From contig NC_135563.1 in the NCBI RefSeq assembly GCF_964340395.1, forward strand, positions 702,501-766,500: a stretch of DNA of 64,000 nt. The letters run 5' to 3'. Positions 1-12,262 of this stretch are shown here, one piece after another. Position numbers and translations under genes: made by a program. The stretch's first letter is position 1; each line of letters opens with the position of its first letter. The notes beneath the pieces are model-generated. The model saw only the letters and a program-made list of their open reading frames with translations. It was not told where the DNA came from and made no database searches. Source of the stretch: Glandiceps talaboti. Its lineage: Eukaryota; Hemichordata; Enteropneusta; Spengelidae.

Positions 1-567
1 TGAACAACATAGGATCCATTACTGGTGGATATAAAGCAGGAATACACAAAGAATTTTGCAAAATATCGAATAAAATTGATTCTTTCATCTAACCTCGAAA
101 AAGGCAACCCCTCCCACCAATGAATATGGGTTTCAACTTACTATTCTACTAAGGTGTTATTATATATCGGGTTAGTATTACATATTGGGTTAAGGTGTTA
201 TTACATATTGGGTTAGTATTACATATTGGGTTAAGATGTTATTACAAATTGGGTTAGTGAAATAAATTGACTTAAGTGTCAAAACATATTGGGTTAGTAT
301 TTCATACTAGTATAAGGTATTATTACATATTGGGTTAGTGAAACATATTGTGTTAAGTGATAAAACATATTGGTTTAGGTTTATTACATATTGGGTTAAG
401 ATGTTATTACATATTGGGTTAGTATTACATATTGGGTTAAGGCGTTATTACATATTGGGTTAGTATTACATATTGGGTTAAGATGTTATTACATATTGGG
501 TTAGTGAAATAAATTGACTTAATTGTCAAAACATATTGGGTTAGTATTTCATACTAGTATGAGGTAT

Positions 568-1334
568 TGTGGCGATCGGATGATATCCTAAGCCAAGTAT
601 ATAGTGTTAGGTTGTTTTCCGTTGTTTCCTACAGTAATTACGACGTGGAGTTTGACCGGGAGTGACTCTGGAAGTCGGCTACACGGTAACCTTCAGCCAC
701 GTAGGCAGGTCACATGGGGTATATTTTCCCGCTATTCCCAAACATGGAATACGGCCTCGAAACATGAGTCTTATTTGTAGTTCATTAGCTTAATTTTGGC
801 GGGGTTTTAGTGTATAAAAAGGGGAGAGTTTCTGAGATTTCGTTAGTCAACCTGGGGACTCACTGGATGCTGTAATTTCGGGGAGAGAGTACTCCGTACT
901 TTCGCTATTTCGTAGCCGACTTCTCCACACTCACTGACCCGGTAAGCTACACTGGTTAGCCCGTCGGCCTGGTTCGTATATGTGACTGTGGTAGATGCTG
1001 CACGAGTTGCGAGTTGTATAGTGGGAAACTGGGCCTTGTCAATACAAAACTAGACCTCTGTCCCTGACGTACCAAACTGCTGTCTTGTGTTATCCTTTAG
1101 TCTGAAATAAAAGTGACGGTTAGTCTGAAACGTACTTGCTGTGCGTTCTGCTCGTTAAGTGTAATTTATTGGGGTGCGAGACGTTAACCTTGCTGCGATC
1201 CCCGATCGCTCCATACTTACTGAACAGATATTACGTGGACTTGGACTCGCGGGGCTATTTGTTGGTGCCGGGGACGGGGAATCGAATAAGTTCTCACGGT
1301 AGATAAATAGCACGCACGGGGCTCGAGTGCGACA
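568..1334 (+). mobile_element. Solo LTR, copy 1
   Basis: This 767 bp segment begins TGTGGCGATCGG and ends GAGTGCGACA, that is TG...CA, and sits inside the minisatellite. It is flanked by GTAT on both sides (564-567 and 1335-1338), a 4-5 bp target duplication. The uninterrupted array reads AGGTATTATTACAT, which confirms the empty site. It contains a TATA box (TATAAAAA, 813-820) and a polyadenylation signal (AATAAA, 1106-1111), in the order expected for U3-R-U5. There is no internal coding region, so it is a solo LTR left by recombination. Gypsy or BEL affiliation cannot be decided without a search. Orientation is taken from the TATA/poly(A) order. Confidence 0.82.
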
Positions 1335-1544
1335 GTATTATTACATATTGGGTTAGTGAAACATGTTGTGTTAAGTGATAAAACATATTGGTTTAGGTTT
1401 ATTACATATTGGGTTAAGGTGTTATTACATATTGGGTTAGTATTACATATTGGGTTAAGGTGTTATTACATATTGGGTTAGTGAAATAAATTGACTTAAG
1501 TGTCAAAACATATTGGGTTAGTATTTCATACTAGTATAAGGTAT

Positions 1545-2311
1545 TGTGGCGGTCGGATGATATCCTAGGCCAAGTATATAGTGTTAGGTTGTTTTCCGTT
1601 GTTTCCTACAGTAATTACGACGTGGAGTTTGACCGGGAGTAACACTGGAAGTCGGCTACACGGTAACCTTCAGCCACGTAGGCAGGTCACATGGGGTATA
1701 TTTTCCCGCTATTCCCAAACATGGAATACGGCATCGAAACATGAGTCTTATTTGTAGTTCATTAGCTTAATTTTGGCGGGGTTTTAGTGTATAAAAAGGG
1801 GAGAGTTTCTGAGATTTCGTTAGTCAACCTGGGGACTCACTGGGTGCTGTAATTTCGGGGAGAGAGTACTCCATACTTTCGCTATTTCGTAGCCGACTTC
1901 TCCACACTCACTGACCCGGTAAGCTGCACTGGTTAGCCCGTCGGCCTGGTTCGTATATGTGACTGTGGTAGATGCTGCACGAGTTGCGAGTTGTATAGTG
2001 GGAAACTGGGCCTTGTCAATACAAAACTAGACCTCTGTCCCTGACGTACCAAACTGCTGTCTTGTGTTATCCTTTAGTCTGAAATAAAAGTGACGGTTAG
2101 TCTGAAACGTACTTGCTGTGCGTTCTGCTCGTTAAGTGTAATTTATTGGGGTGCGAGACGTTAACCTTGCTGCGATCCCCGATCGCTCCATACTTACTGA
2201 ACAGATATTACGTGGACTTGGACTCGCGGGGCTATTTGTTGGTGCCGGGGACGGGGATTCGAATAAGTTCTCACGGTAGATAAATAGCACGCACGGGGCT
2301 CGAGTGCGACA
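1545..2311 (+). mobile_element. Solo LTR, copy 2 (duplicated with its flanking array)
   Basis: This is the second 767 bp LTR. It has the same length as copy 1 and differs at only about ten bases (for example GGTCGG for GATCGG near the start). It lies at exactly the same position in the minisatellite unit, with the same left (CATACTAGTATAAGGTAT) and right (GTATTATTACATATTGGG) flanks. The offset between copies is 977 bp. The identical insertion site shows that it arose by tandem duplication of array plus LTR, not by a second integration. The 210 bp between the copies is minisatellite, so they are not the two ends of one provirus-like element. Confidence 0.82.
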
Positions 2312-3091
2312 GTATTATTACATATTGGGTTAGTGAAACATATTGTGTTAAGTGATAAAACATATTGGTTTAGGTTTATTACATATTGGGTTAAGATGTT
2401 ATTACATATTGGGTTAGTATTACATATTGGGTTAAGATGTTATTACATATTGGGTTAGTGAAATAAATTGACTTAAGTGTCAAAACATATTGGGTTAGTA
2501 TTTCATACTAGTATAAGGTATTATTACATATTGGGTTAGTGAAACATATTGTGTTAAGTGATAAAACATATTGGTTTAGGTTTATTACATATTGGGTTAA
2601 GATGTTATTACATATTGGGTTAGTATTACATATTGGGTTAAGATGTTATTACATATTGGGTTAGTGAAATAAATTGACTTAAGTGTCAAAACATATTGGG
2701 TTAGTATTTCATACTAGTATAAGGTATTATTACATATTGGGTTAGTGAAACATATTGTGTTAAGTGATAAAACATATTGGTTTAGGTTTATTACATATTG
2801 GGTTAAGATGTTATTACATATTGGGTTAGTATTACATATTGGGTTAAGGCGTTATTACATATTGGGTTAGTATTACATATTGGGTTAACGTGTTATTACA
2901 TATTGGGTTAGTATTACATATTGGGTTAAGGTGTTATTACATATTGGGTTAGTATTACATATTGGGTTAAGATGTTATTACATATTGGGTTAGTATTACA
3001 TATTGGGTTAAGGCGTTATTACATATTGGGTTAGTATTACATATTGGGTTAAGGCGTTATTACATATTGGGTTAGTATTACATATTGGGTT

Positions 3092-4447
3092 GATTATAAA
3101 GTCTGTGAACGAGTGGTTTTAAATAAGTTAGCAGTTTTAGTCTCTGATTTTATAGACCCATTACAGTTTGCTTATCGTAAGAACAGGGGTATAGAGGATG
3201 CGATGTTACATGTTTTAAATAATGTATATTCTCATTTAGAAAAAGCTGCAAGTTCAATCAGATTAATGTTCTTCGACTTTTCAAGTGCTTTGAACACAAT
3301 ACAGCCACATCTTTATTGTTCAGAAACTTTTAGCAATGAAGTTGTCACCTTCAACTGTAAATTGGATTTGTAATTACCTTACTAATAGGCCACAGATGGT
3401 GTCTTTAAATGGTAAAAAATCTGACGTAGAGTATACTAATACAAGTGCGCCCCAGGGCACTGTTTTGCACCCTTCCTTTTCACACTGTATACAGCTAGCT
3501 GCCGGAATTCTGACATCTCGTGTCCATTGGTCAAATTTGCAGTTGATACAGCAATGGTTGGGAAGGTCAGCAATGGTGATGATTCGATTTATTTAGACGA
3601 GATTGAGAGATTTACTGACTGGTGTGATCATGATAATTATCTGTACATGTATCTTACATCTTTGTAATGTTTTAAAGACCAAAGAGCTCTGTATTGATTT
3701 TAGAAAAGTTCAGTATGACCCAGCACCTGTTCATATCAAAGACTCAATAGTAGACAGAGTGAACGAATATAAATACCTGGGCATCAAGCTTGACAGTAAA
3801 CTAAAATGGGTTGAGGATACCAACTTCATTATTTAAGAAAGCTATAAACACTCGTCTGTACTGCCTAAGGAAACTAAGATCATTTGGTGTTAGTCACGAT
3901 CTTTTAGGGGTGTTTTTTAATGCAGTTGTTTGCAGTGCTCTCACCTTTGGTATTGTTTGTTGGGGAGGTAACCTGTCCCGACATGAGATAGGAAGACTAA
4001 ACACGACTCGATTATCAAAAAGGGTAGCCAAATTAACAAAGCGAAAGTATATATTCTATCTATAACAAACGCATATGTCAAAGGCTCATAGTCTTCTGAA
4101 ATACCCTTCCCATCCACTATATGCAGAATTCTACGACCGTCGTATTTCAAGCAGTGGTTACGGAGGCTTAGTGAGGACACGGGAGCCTCCGTAAGTGGCA
4201 GATACCGTGCTCCAGTAGCTAAAACCAATCGTTTTAAATCGTCTTGCCATCCATGATTCGCTATCTCAGTTCTTAACAGCAACCACTGTCGTTCTCTTTA
4301 GTACCGTGTTGTTGTTTTTAGTATCATGTTGTGTAATATATGTAATGCTATCGTTTGTATGTTTATATTTTTGTTTCACCTGCAAGATCTGTCGTTTTAC
4401 TTTCCCCGAATGGGATGAATAAAGTAAGTCTGATTCTGATTCTGATT
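3092..4447 (+). pseudogene. CR1/Rex1-like LINE reverse transcriptase remnant
   Basis: This is a 5'-truncated, frameshifted non-LTR retrotransposon. In order, across several frames, it shows DFIDPLQFAYRKNRG (RT fingers), FDFSSALNTI (first catalytic Asp region), SAPQGTVLHP, a mutated palm motif FAVDTAMV near 3535 where FADD is expected, then EYKYLGIKLD, a CWGGN stretch and a decayed C-terminal region (HPLYAEFYDRR). It ends with an untranslated tail containing GAATGGGATGAATAAAG and a short (TCTGAT)n run at 4428-4447, typical of CR1/Rex1-type 3' ends. The frameshifts and the Asp-to-Val change in the catalytic motif make it dead. The clade assignment comes from motif recognition only. Confidence 0.85.
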
Positions 4448-4680
4448 CATTCACGTGAGCAATGTATACAAATTTGATAGGTTTGTTGTTGTACATGACT
4501 ATGTCGGCAAGCCTTGGATTTTGACAAAATGTGCCATTTTCTAGTTTTTCATTGGCTACTCCCGTTTGCCCCTAGACATTGGTGATTTTAAAGATTTTAG
4601 TTCAACGTCTCTCCTCAAATCATGACAGTTTGACCGAGTACCTCCTCTACCCTACACAGTGAAGAACCACCGGTTCCAGT
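4448..4680. other. Spacer between LINE and hAT remnants
   Basis: This is short non-repetitive sequence between the LINE tail and the transposase remnant. I see no gene or structured repeat in it. Confidence 0.5.
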
Positions 4681-5645
4681 ATGAGTAAACGACACAGTCA
4701 TTTCTTTTCTCCAGCTAGTAAGCCAGGTAAGTTTACGAGTGATGGATAAGATGCACAACCCGCTAATCGCTACACAACAACAGGCGACGTTTCAAATGTG
4801 TTGGCTTTAAAAGTTCAGTCGTCACACCCTGGAGAATCTAATTCTAACGATGTAAAATTGGCACGATGGCTTGAAAAATTTGAGTGGATGAACATCCATA
4901 CCAGTGAAAACAGCAAGTATCTAATACATGGCAGTATTGACTGAGTATGGTGTCGATATTCTAAATGCTCTTAAGAGAAGTCTGATTACGCTTTGGAACG
5001 GGGAAAATTGGTTGAAAAACAAACAAACTTTAATCATGGAACACTCCATTTTGGTGACACACGTTCGAGCGAATTCAAGACATATATTTAGTGAAACCAG
5101 CGGCGGCCAGTCCCTTGGTGAAAGCCCTTGGTATATAACTAGTGATAACAAAATAACAGAAATGAAAATAAAGACATAATTATTGCCTATCTGGTAGCCA
5201 AACAAGAACTGCCATTTTTCACTATTTCCGAGTTATTGCTACTGCTCAGAAAAAATGGCGTGGTATTAAATCCAACCTGTGATAACACTCACAAATGCCC
5301 AGAGATGATCGGAACAATTGCTGGACAAATCAGGAATGACGCTAACGATATCAGAAACGAAGCTAAATATATTTCTATTTTGATGATGGCGACACTGATA
5401 GATCTATAGAGCTGTGCGGGAGTGTGAAATGGTCTACATACAACGAGTAGACAAACCGACTTGTAAACTTGTGGTGAATTTAGTGGGACAGAAGGAAGTT
5501 CAACGCGCACATGCCGATGATGTGTGTTACTATATTTGACAAAGTTAATGTAAGTTGGAAGCAGAAACTTATTGGATTTGGAGCAGATGGTGCCTCTGTC
5601 AATCTCAATAGAAACAGGAATGTATACATTACCAAGGGATGAAGT
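4681..5645 (+). pseudogene. hAT-type (DUF4371/ZMYM-like) transposase remnant
   Basis: A decayed plus-strand protein runs through several frames. It opens with MSKRHSHFFSPASKPGKF, followed by ARWLEKFEWMNIHTSENS. Further on come LLLLRKNGVVLNPTCDNTHK, GTIAGQIRNDANDIRNEAKY and, after a shift, DDGDTDRSIELC, which matches the DGSTD catalytic-Asp region of hAT-like transposases of the DUF4371 group. The last piece is LIGFGADGASVNL, the highly conserved GFGTDGASVM-like block of that family. Stops and frameshifts occur at least near 4750, 5395 and 5535, and the C-terminal half, including the dimerisation region, is missing. Family-level identification is from memory of these motifs; no TIRs were found. 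Confidence 0.72.
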
Positions 5646-8019
5646 AGGGCAATAATACCGTATCACTTCACTGTATTACAGTTGTTAAACTGTTACGATG
5701 CCTACCATGAAGTATGTAATTTTCTGATGCGTCATAGTAATGTTATGTGGGTTTGAATTTCGAGGATGGCAAGCTTTCCTGTGCTGGGACTTGAAAGATC
5801 ACAGATATAGAGCTACATTTCTTGCATAAATCATGAAATTGCAAGACTACCCTTACTGAAGGCATTCAGTTTAAATCTAGTCTAAATATGGCCCTCCCTC
5901 GAGGACCGATCTGTATAAAGTGAACCCCCCTCTCTCCTATTCAATTACTGAAGGCTCACCTAGCAAACCACGGTTTGTCATTTACATATGTAACATCCAT
6001 ACATACACACACATACATATCAGGGCCGTAGCCTGACCAAATTGCCAAGGGGGCAGAACTTTGTCTTGGTGCAATCATGCATTTAAAATTTAGAAAAGTG
6101 CTAATTTACATACATTAGCATGCAATTTACATAATATCTATTTTAGCATACGCAATTAAATATCATATGTAAGGTCAGAAAAAATAAAAAATGCTGGTCA
6201 ATGGGTAACCTAACCCATCACATTTGGTAAGTAGGTCGATTTCATTTTTTCACAATGCTTGACAAGGATAAAACAAACCATATATAATGATAGCAAAATA
6301 TTTCAGGTCAAGTTTAGATAGAACTTATTCAGTCATCTTGATACTATCTCTTGCAATTTGTCTGAATAGCTACAGTTAGGAAATGTACACAATTTACGGT
6401 TAAATAAATGGTGTAGTTCCTCTCACCCTCTCTTCTCAAAAAATGTTAAGCCCCGCCAATTCAAGCATTATTTTAGCCACCCCTTCTGTCACCTACACTA
6501 CAGTGGAGATATAAAATCATATGGTACAATGATGCATTGGAAGTGAAAATGAAAATAAGACAGTGTAGGAGGCCATTTAGAGGCATAGAATATCAAACCA
6601 TAGACATAATAAAATACCAGAATTGAAACAATTATGTTATGCATTACATATTATGTGGAAGTGTATTTTGTGGCAAAGCTGAAAGATATTATGCGGATGT
6701 GCACATGGTAAATGACTTCTCCTGAAGTTTAATTTGGTTCCAAAAAATCCCGAATAAAGAGCAAAACATTTCAAGACTTTCAGACTGGTGATGGCCAAAT
6801 AGTCGTAAACTTTTGTTCAATTCTTTTTAGTGCACATTGGATATTTAATCTCAATTCATGCTTGTATGCAACATCAGAGCCAAGTAAACCACTGTATAAT
6901 TATATAATTTGGAATAGACTCAAATGTATACTGTTACATGTACTATTCAGAAAATATAAAGAAATGTCCTTAATTTTGAAAAAAAAATGCGAAGCCCGCA
7001 TGAGGATATATTGCTCATCACCAGAAAAAAATATATGGGTAGGTTGAACAGCTTTTTCATTTTTCTGGCCTAATGTCGTATCTTTCAAAGTAGTTGCCGA
7101 AAAGATGTCACATTCAAAGTAAAAAAAAATGGATGGTGCTTTCTCAAATAAGTAACACAACAAAATAATCATTTTCTTTACCCAACTTCCAAAACTGTTA
7201 TGGCCTCGTTTATGTCGGAACCCAAGGTGAACTCAGCGAATTCTCCTTGCCATTACCATTATAATGGAAATTGAAGTTGGATTTTGATGTTGAAGGTACA
7301 GCTCTGTTTACTGAGGGCCATTCTTTCCATAGCAAATTGTCGCTTCTAAATAAATTGCGGAATAACGCTAGTGTCAGTGTGCAATGAGATAATTATATCA
7401 AACAACATTTTAACCAAAGACAACGTCGAACACAATTATTGAAAGAAATATCTTCAAATAGTGGATCTTAAACTGCGTACCTAGTTTAATAGTTTTTCAG
7501 GGCCACCAAATATTCCAACAAGCGACCTATCGGTCAGAATAGCTCCGCTGTTTTTTTTTTTAATTTAATTTTTTATTTTGGTGACATGTAGAAGTGGTTC
7601 AGGTCTTCAGCTCTTCACTATGCAGTTTTGTTTTAGCGATGCAATAAAGTGGTTAGTGGTTTCATATGATGTCTCACTATAAAACACATTTTACACAGAA
7701 GTTGGTAATGTATTGTACTTTTATACCATAGTCACCATTTTATGACAAAAATCTACTGTTATGAAAAATTGCACAAAATCTCAGAAAAAAATGACTGGGA
7801 AATGCACACAAGAAAAAGAAAAAAAGAGGATTTTGAGGTTGGCTATAAATAATTCCAGTGTCTTACAGCTGTAACCCTGGAAAATTGTAATGATGAATGA
7901 AATAAACTAGGGATCTAAAATAATTTTGAGGCAATTTCAATTTCAATTTTCTAACAAATTTACAAAGTCAACAACATTCAACTTGTACTAGTTGTGGTAC
8001 ATATATATATAGGGAAGAA
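5646..8019. other. Intergenic sequence, no gene recognised
   Basis: This stretch is AT-rich with short poly-A/T runs. Open frames at 6862-7047 and on the opposite strand are low-complexity and unconvincing. A CAGGGCCGTAGCC motif at 6024-6036 resembles the terminus of a DNA transposon type common in invertebrates. Its other end was not located, although GGCTACGGTACTG at 10396-10408 and 12171-12183 is a near-complement. Nothing else is supported. Confidence 0.5.
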
Positions 8020-8561
8020 ATGTATTAATCGCCATCTTAGTTTCCGTACGGCGACAATCTCAAGTACCCGGAAGAGAGTCATTCTCAGCCATACGTTACA
8101 GTGGTAACACTCGTTCATGTTCGGTTACCTTTCACAAAGAAAACACAACGAAATGGTTGAAATGATCTTTTTTTTTATTTCTTTTCATCACAACAACAAA
8201 ATCTGCGTGATCAAAAGTGTTGTAAACTAAACCAGAAAGAATTATCGGACTGGCTAAACTTCCCGATGAACTGGAGTAAGGTCCTACTACTTCCAAGTAA
8301 GCCTCGATAGTACTATAGTACGTGAGAAAATCGTCTCAAACTAGCGATACAACTTTCAAAATATAACTTGACATGTCTTCATTTGTTAGAGTTATACAAT
8401 TCAAGACGGGTTTTCACTCGAAAACAACAATTCTGTGAATAATGACACTCTGAACGCAGCGATTTCTCGGACGATGTTACCACTGTAACGTATGGCTGAC
8501 AACGACTTGCTTCCGGGTTAGTCCTTCGTGCATACGGGTGGATTGTCGGCGATTAATACAT
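8020..8561. mobile_element. MITE with long imperfect terminal inverted repeats
   Basis: The element begins ATGTATTAATCG and ends with its exact complement CGATTAATACAT. The inverted arms extend about 90 bp, with a second matching block AGCCATACGTTACAGTGG at 8090-8107 and its complement at 8478-8495. The 540 bp between the outer ends has no open frame of note, so it is non-autonomous. The target duplication is not clear, because the flanks are simple (ATATAT and TACAT). The superfamily is unassigned. Confidence 0.8.
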
Positions 8562-10053
8562 ACATCGTCTGATATTTTAATTCACAGTGTTTCTTGTGAC
8601 CGGCGCCTGTCAGCAGACTCTGCCATTTTTTTCATCATTCCATTGTATTTAAACCTTGTACTTGACATTTCGCAATATTTATAATTCTCAACAAAATACC
8701 TCAACATGCCTCACTTCGCTCGTACTCAAAGCAGCCCCGCGCGGTATGATCACTGACACTGATGACATGATGAGAGAGAACCTTTTCGGATTTACATGTA
8801 AAACGGGGAAAGATACGCAAAACATAATGCAAAGTCTGAAGCCAAATTAAAGTTGTAATTATTTTAATTATTTTTACTTGCCAAATATTTGCATTTTGGA
8901 AAGGCAAGACACGTTCATAACTTTACATGTGAACTGTCGGCCATAACTTCAACCGCATGCCTGGCATGCCCTTCCTTACGCAAGTTGTCTGAATTCTGGT
9001 TCACTGTCATTCCAAATTGCACGACAATATAGAATTAACCACAAGTTACATGTTATCTGAAAACATCACACTTTTATAGTGGGTCTGAAGTGTGATTTTA
9101 GTGAGTACCAAGAACGTCCTGTGTTGATACTCAAGATACTTGCTGTGGAAAATCGCTCGGTCAAATGAGGTCGCCTTCAGCTTCTGGTCGAATCAGGATA
9201 GAGTATGCAAATGAGGATGTTGCGGACTGGCTGATTATGTAGAAGGGTGCAGAATTGGATTTGAAGTTTACAACCCTGTTTCGAACAAACGCTTGTCATT
9301 TGGGCGCCCAATGCGTAGAATTATGACTATAGCACATATTACATTGCTTGTTTGACGTCAATAGTGTCTTTTGAAAAGTGACAGTTTACTTAAAGTCTCG
9401 TCGACTGATTTCCAATATGGCGTCGGTCATTATGCTCATTAACATATTCATTTTTTTTTTCAAATTACAAAAAAAAAATCATAAAAAATAAAAATGAGGA
9501 TGTGCTGACTTGAAATTAACAAATCTGAGTAAGCTACCCCCTGCGCATCAACACGCCAGATATCAAAGCAATCTAATAAGAGGTTTTCAAGGAGTTGATG
9601 AAAATGACATTTTATGAAAAAAAAATCATAAAAAATTGAAAATGGCACAGATCAACTTGGCATGAACAAATCTGAATAGCCTCCCCCAAGGGAACATGCA
9701 CACCAAATATCGAAGAATTCCGACTGTCACTTCCGGAGTAGATAGTAAAAATATAAAAGTTTGACGGACACCTATGATTCACTCTACTCTCTATACCTCA
9801 ATACCCACCTATACCTAAAGCTACGCTTTCAGCTTTCGCTGACAGCGGAGCTAAAAAGAGATCTGCCGTTTTTATATGTTTCAATATAAGGAACAAGATG
9901 TAAATGAGATCGAGCGCATCTTCGGAGTCACTGCATGCAGCATAGCAGGCGACCTCACGTTGAACGACTTTTTCCGTCTTCTTTTTGAGCTTCACTCACT
10001 GACATTATAATTGCGACTTGCTATCTTCAAATGAAGGAGACTTTCAAGACTAC
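8562..10053. other. Intergenic sequence, no gene recognised
   Basis: A poly-A-rich ATCATAAAAAAT motif occurs twice (9477-9500 and 9620-9645), followed each time by similar text, so an old duplicated repeat may lie at 9450-9720. Minus-strand frames at 9460-9648 and 9798-9995 match nothing I know. Confidence 0.45.
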
Positions 10054-10408
10054 TGTTACTCGCGGAAAATGCACAGTGCATGTGCGCACTTCTTTTGTAC
10101 TTTCCCGCACAAAGAATTTTTAATTTGCTGCAAAAAGTTACAATTTTGAACTGGACACATTTTTATTCAAAGTTAAGCCAGCGTACAATAGCGATATAAG
10201 ATACATATTAGCCAGGAGTCAGTGTACAGTCACTTTAGTGAACTATCCATTTAAATCGCGCATGCTAGGAATCGTCACGTAAATGACGATTTTAATAGCA
10301 TCGCTATGTATTCAAAAAGTAGCTTTTTTTCTTTCTTTTTCCCCCAAAATCTCAGGGGGGGGGGGGCAGCTGCCCCCCTTGCCCCCCCCCCCACAGGCTA
10401 CGGTACTG
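10054..10408. repeat. Dispersed repeat with G-run/C-run end, copy A
   Basis: The copy starts GTTACTCGCGGAAAATGC and ends AGGCTACGGTACTG after long G and C runs (10355-10392). It shares near-identical sequence with 10894-11038 joined to 11988-12183, and so provides the uninterrupted version of that locus. The complement of the end (CAGTACCGTAGCC) looks like a DNA-transposon terminus. No coding capacity is visible. Confidence 0.75.
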
Positions 10409-10893
10409 ATCGAACTGTCCTTGTTCGCCGTAACTGTCTCAGTCCACTAGCACTCAGTCTGTTGTCTTGTGTTGATGGTGACACTACAAATCTGATAACC
10501 CCATCATCATCTATATGTTGATAATTATCATTATGGTCCGGTTCTTGGATTTTTGGATGTTTACACATTATACCATTGCTGGAGACACGCTCGAGCTCAG
10601 TCTGGTTATGGTTGCAGGAATATTGCATGCTGTACGTGACTAAAACCAAGGGTTTTCAGGGGGAGGTGGCCCTAGATCTGAAGTGGCATGAGCGACGAGA
10701 GAAGTTTTCTAGGAAGAAAAACAGGTTGAAACGCTTCCAGATTGCATAATCTAATTTACAGACCCTTTCTGATACCAACACTTCATGAAAAGTATACCCT
10801 TTCTGATACCAACCAGCATAAAAAACGACCCCTTTCGCGCGGACCCTCCCCGTATAGCCGCCTATGGGAGTTGCCCCCCCCCCCCCCCCGGGT

Positions 10894-12183
10894 GTTACTC
10901 GCGGAAAATGCACAGTGCATGTGCGCACTTCGTTTGTACTTTCCCGCACAAAGAATTTTTAATTTGCTGCAAAAAGTTACAATTTTGAACTGGACACATT
11001 TTTATTCAAAGTTAAGCCAGCGTACAATAGCGATATAATAATAATAATATTTATTTTTATATACCGTAAATCCATAAAATGCTCTAAACGGTTCACAAAG
11101 TTAGAAAAAAAAAGAAAAAAAAAAGAAAAAAAAAAGCACTTGACATTAAAACAATACTTCGATACATCTTAAAAGACAATTAATTAAAAGCTTTGCGGAA
11201 GAGATGCGTTTTTAAACTTTTCTTAAAACAGTCAACGGTATTACACATTCTAATCCCAGTCGGTAAATCGTTCCATAGCCGCGGAGCAACATGGCTGAAG
11301 GCCCGTTTGTAGACGAAAGATGACCTCGTAAACGGAACCTCGAGCAAGCCCGAATCTGAAGAACGCAGACGACGCTTAGTATTTCTGGGTGTTAAAAGAT
11401 CAACAATGTACATAGGAGCAAGACCATGAAGTGCCTTAAAAACCAGTAGTAAAACTTTGAATTCAATTCTACACTCGATTGGGAGCCAGTGAAGTGATCT
11501 TAGAACAGGAGATATATGATCATACTTGCGGCAGCCAGACAATAGGCGAGCCGCGCTATTTTGAACGAGCTGTAGTTTCCGTAGTAAACACAAAGGAAGC
11601 CCAAGAAACAGTACATTACAATAGTCTAACTTAGAAAAAATGAAAGCATGAATGAGCCTTTCAAGTGACAAACGTGGAAGAAATTTACAAATGCGAGCTA
11701 TATTTCGTAAATGAAAGTATGCACTCTTGCATATGGATGATACATGCCGCTCCATCGTCAATTGGCTATCGAGAAGAACACCAAGATTTTTAACTACCGG
11801 CGCCGAATTGTTTAAAACATTCTGATCCAATGATGCTTTCTTCAGAATTGGGGTTACCATTGCCAGTTTCAGTCGATCAGGAAATTTCCCCATTGACAAT
11901 GAAAGATTAACAATGTTCAGAAAAACAGGGAGCAGTGAAGAAATGCAGGCTTTAACCAATTTAGTGGGCAGTGGATCCATAACACTCATAAGATACATAT
12001 TAGCGAGGAGTCAGTGTACAGTCACTTTAGTGAACTATTCATTTAAATCGCGCATGCTAGGAATCGTAACGTAAATAACGATTTTAATAGCATCGCTATG
12101 TATTCAAAAAGTAGCTTTTTTCCTTTCTTTTTCCCCCCAAAATCTCAGGGGGGGGGGCAGCTGCCCCCCAGGCTACGGTACTG
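10894..12183. repeat. Same dispersed repeat, copy B, split by a LINE
   Basis: The left part (10894-11038) and right part (11988-12183) together align with copy A at 10054-10408. The break is at GCGATATAA/GATACATATTAG. The interrupting 949 bp is the minus-strand LINE at 11039-11987. A preceding stretch at 10849-10885 (ATAGCCGCCTATGGGAG plus a C-run) may be a further terminus of the same kind. Confidence 0.8.
11039..11987 (-). pseudogene. L2-like LINE 3' fragment, internally deleted
   Basis: One long open frame on the minus strand (272 codons, stop near 11180) encodes the C-terminal part of a non-LTR reverse transcriptase. Recognisable blocks are LPVFLNIVNLSLSMGKFPD, LAMVTPILKK, then VVKNLGVLLDSQLTMERHV, SKLDYCNVLFLGLP, LQLVQNSAARLL, HWLPIECRI, ALHGLAPMYI, VAPRLWNDLP and LKTHLFRKAF at the C-terminus. 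Between LKK and VVKN, several hundred residues including the palm catalytic motif are missing. The copy is therefore internally deleted as well as 5'-truncated, although its frame is intact. The 3' end carries a (TAA)n-type microsatellite on the plus strand (11039-11050). An ATAA duplication flanks it (11035-11038 and 11988-11991). Confidence 0.85.
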
Positions 12184-12196
12184 CATACACACACAC

Positions 12197-12227
<31 letters not shown>

Positions 12228-12262
12228 CATATATACATACATACATACATACATACATACAA
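12184..12262. repeat. (ACAT)n microsatellite
   Basis: This is a tetranucleotide tract of CATA/ACAT units following the end of repeat copy B. Confidence 0.9.

Larger units (their letters stand above)
151..3091. repeat. Minisatellite block interrupted by two solo LTRs
   Basis: The block is made of variants of a unit built on ACATATTGGGTTAGTATT and ACATATTGGGTTAAGGTG, with longer variants containing AAATAAATTGACTTAAGTG and TTTCATACTAGTATAAGG. It occupies 151-567, 1335-1544 and 2312-3091. The longer variants recur in a fixed order, so the array has a higher-order structure of about 210 bp. The two gaps are LTR copies (568-1334 and 1545-2311). The array abuts the truncated LINE that begins at 3092. 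No coding frame is supported here. Confidence 0.93.

Noticed and set aside
568-2311. The two LTRs as ends of one retrotransposon
   Set aside because: Only 210 bp of the surrounding minisatellite separates them, and both share the same flanks.
5289-5666. 125-codon minus-strand frame
   Set aside because: It is antisense to the hAT transposase remnant, which explains the sequence better.
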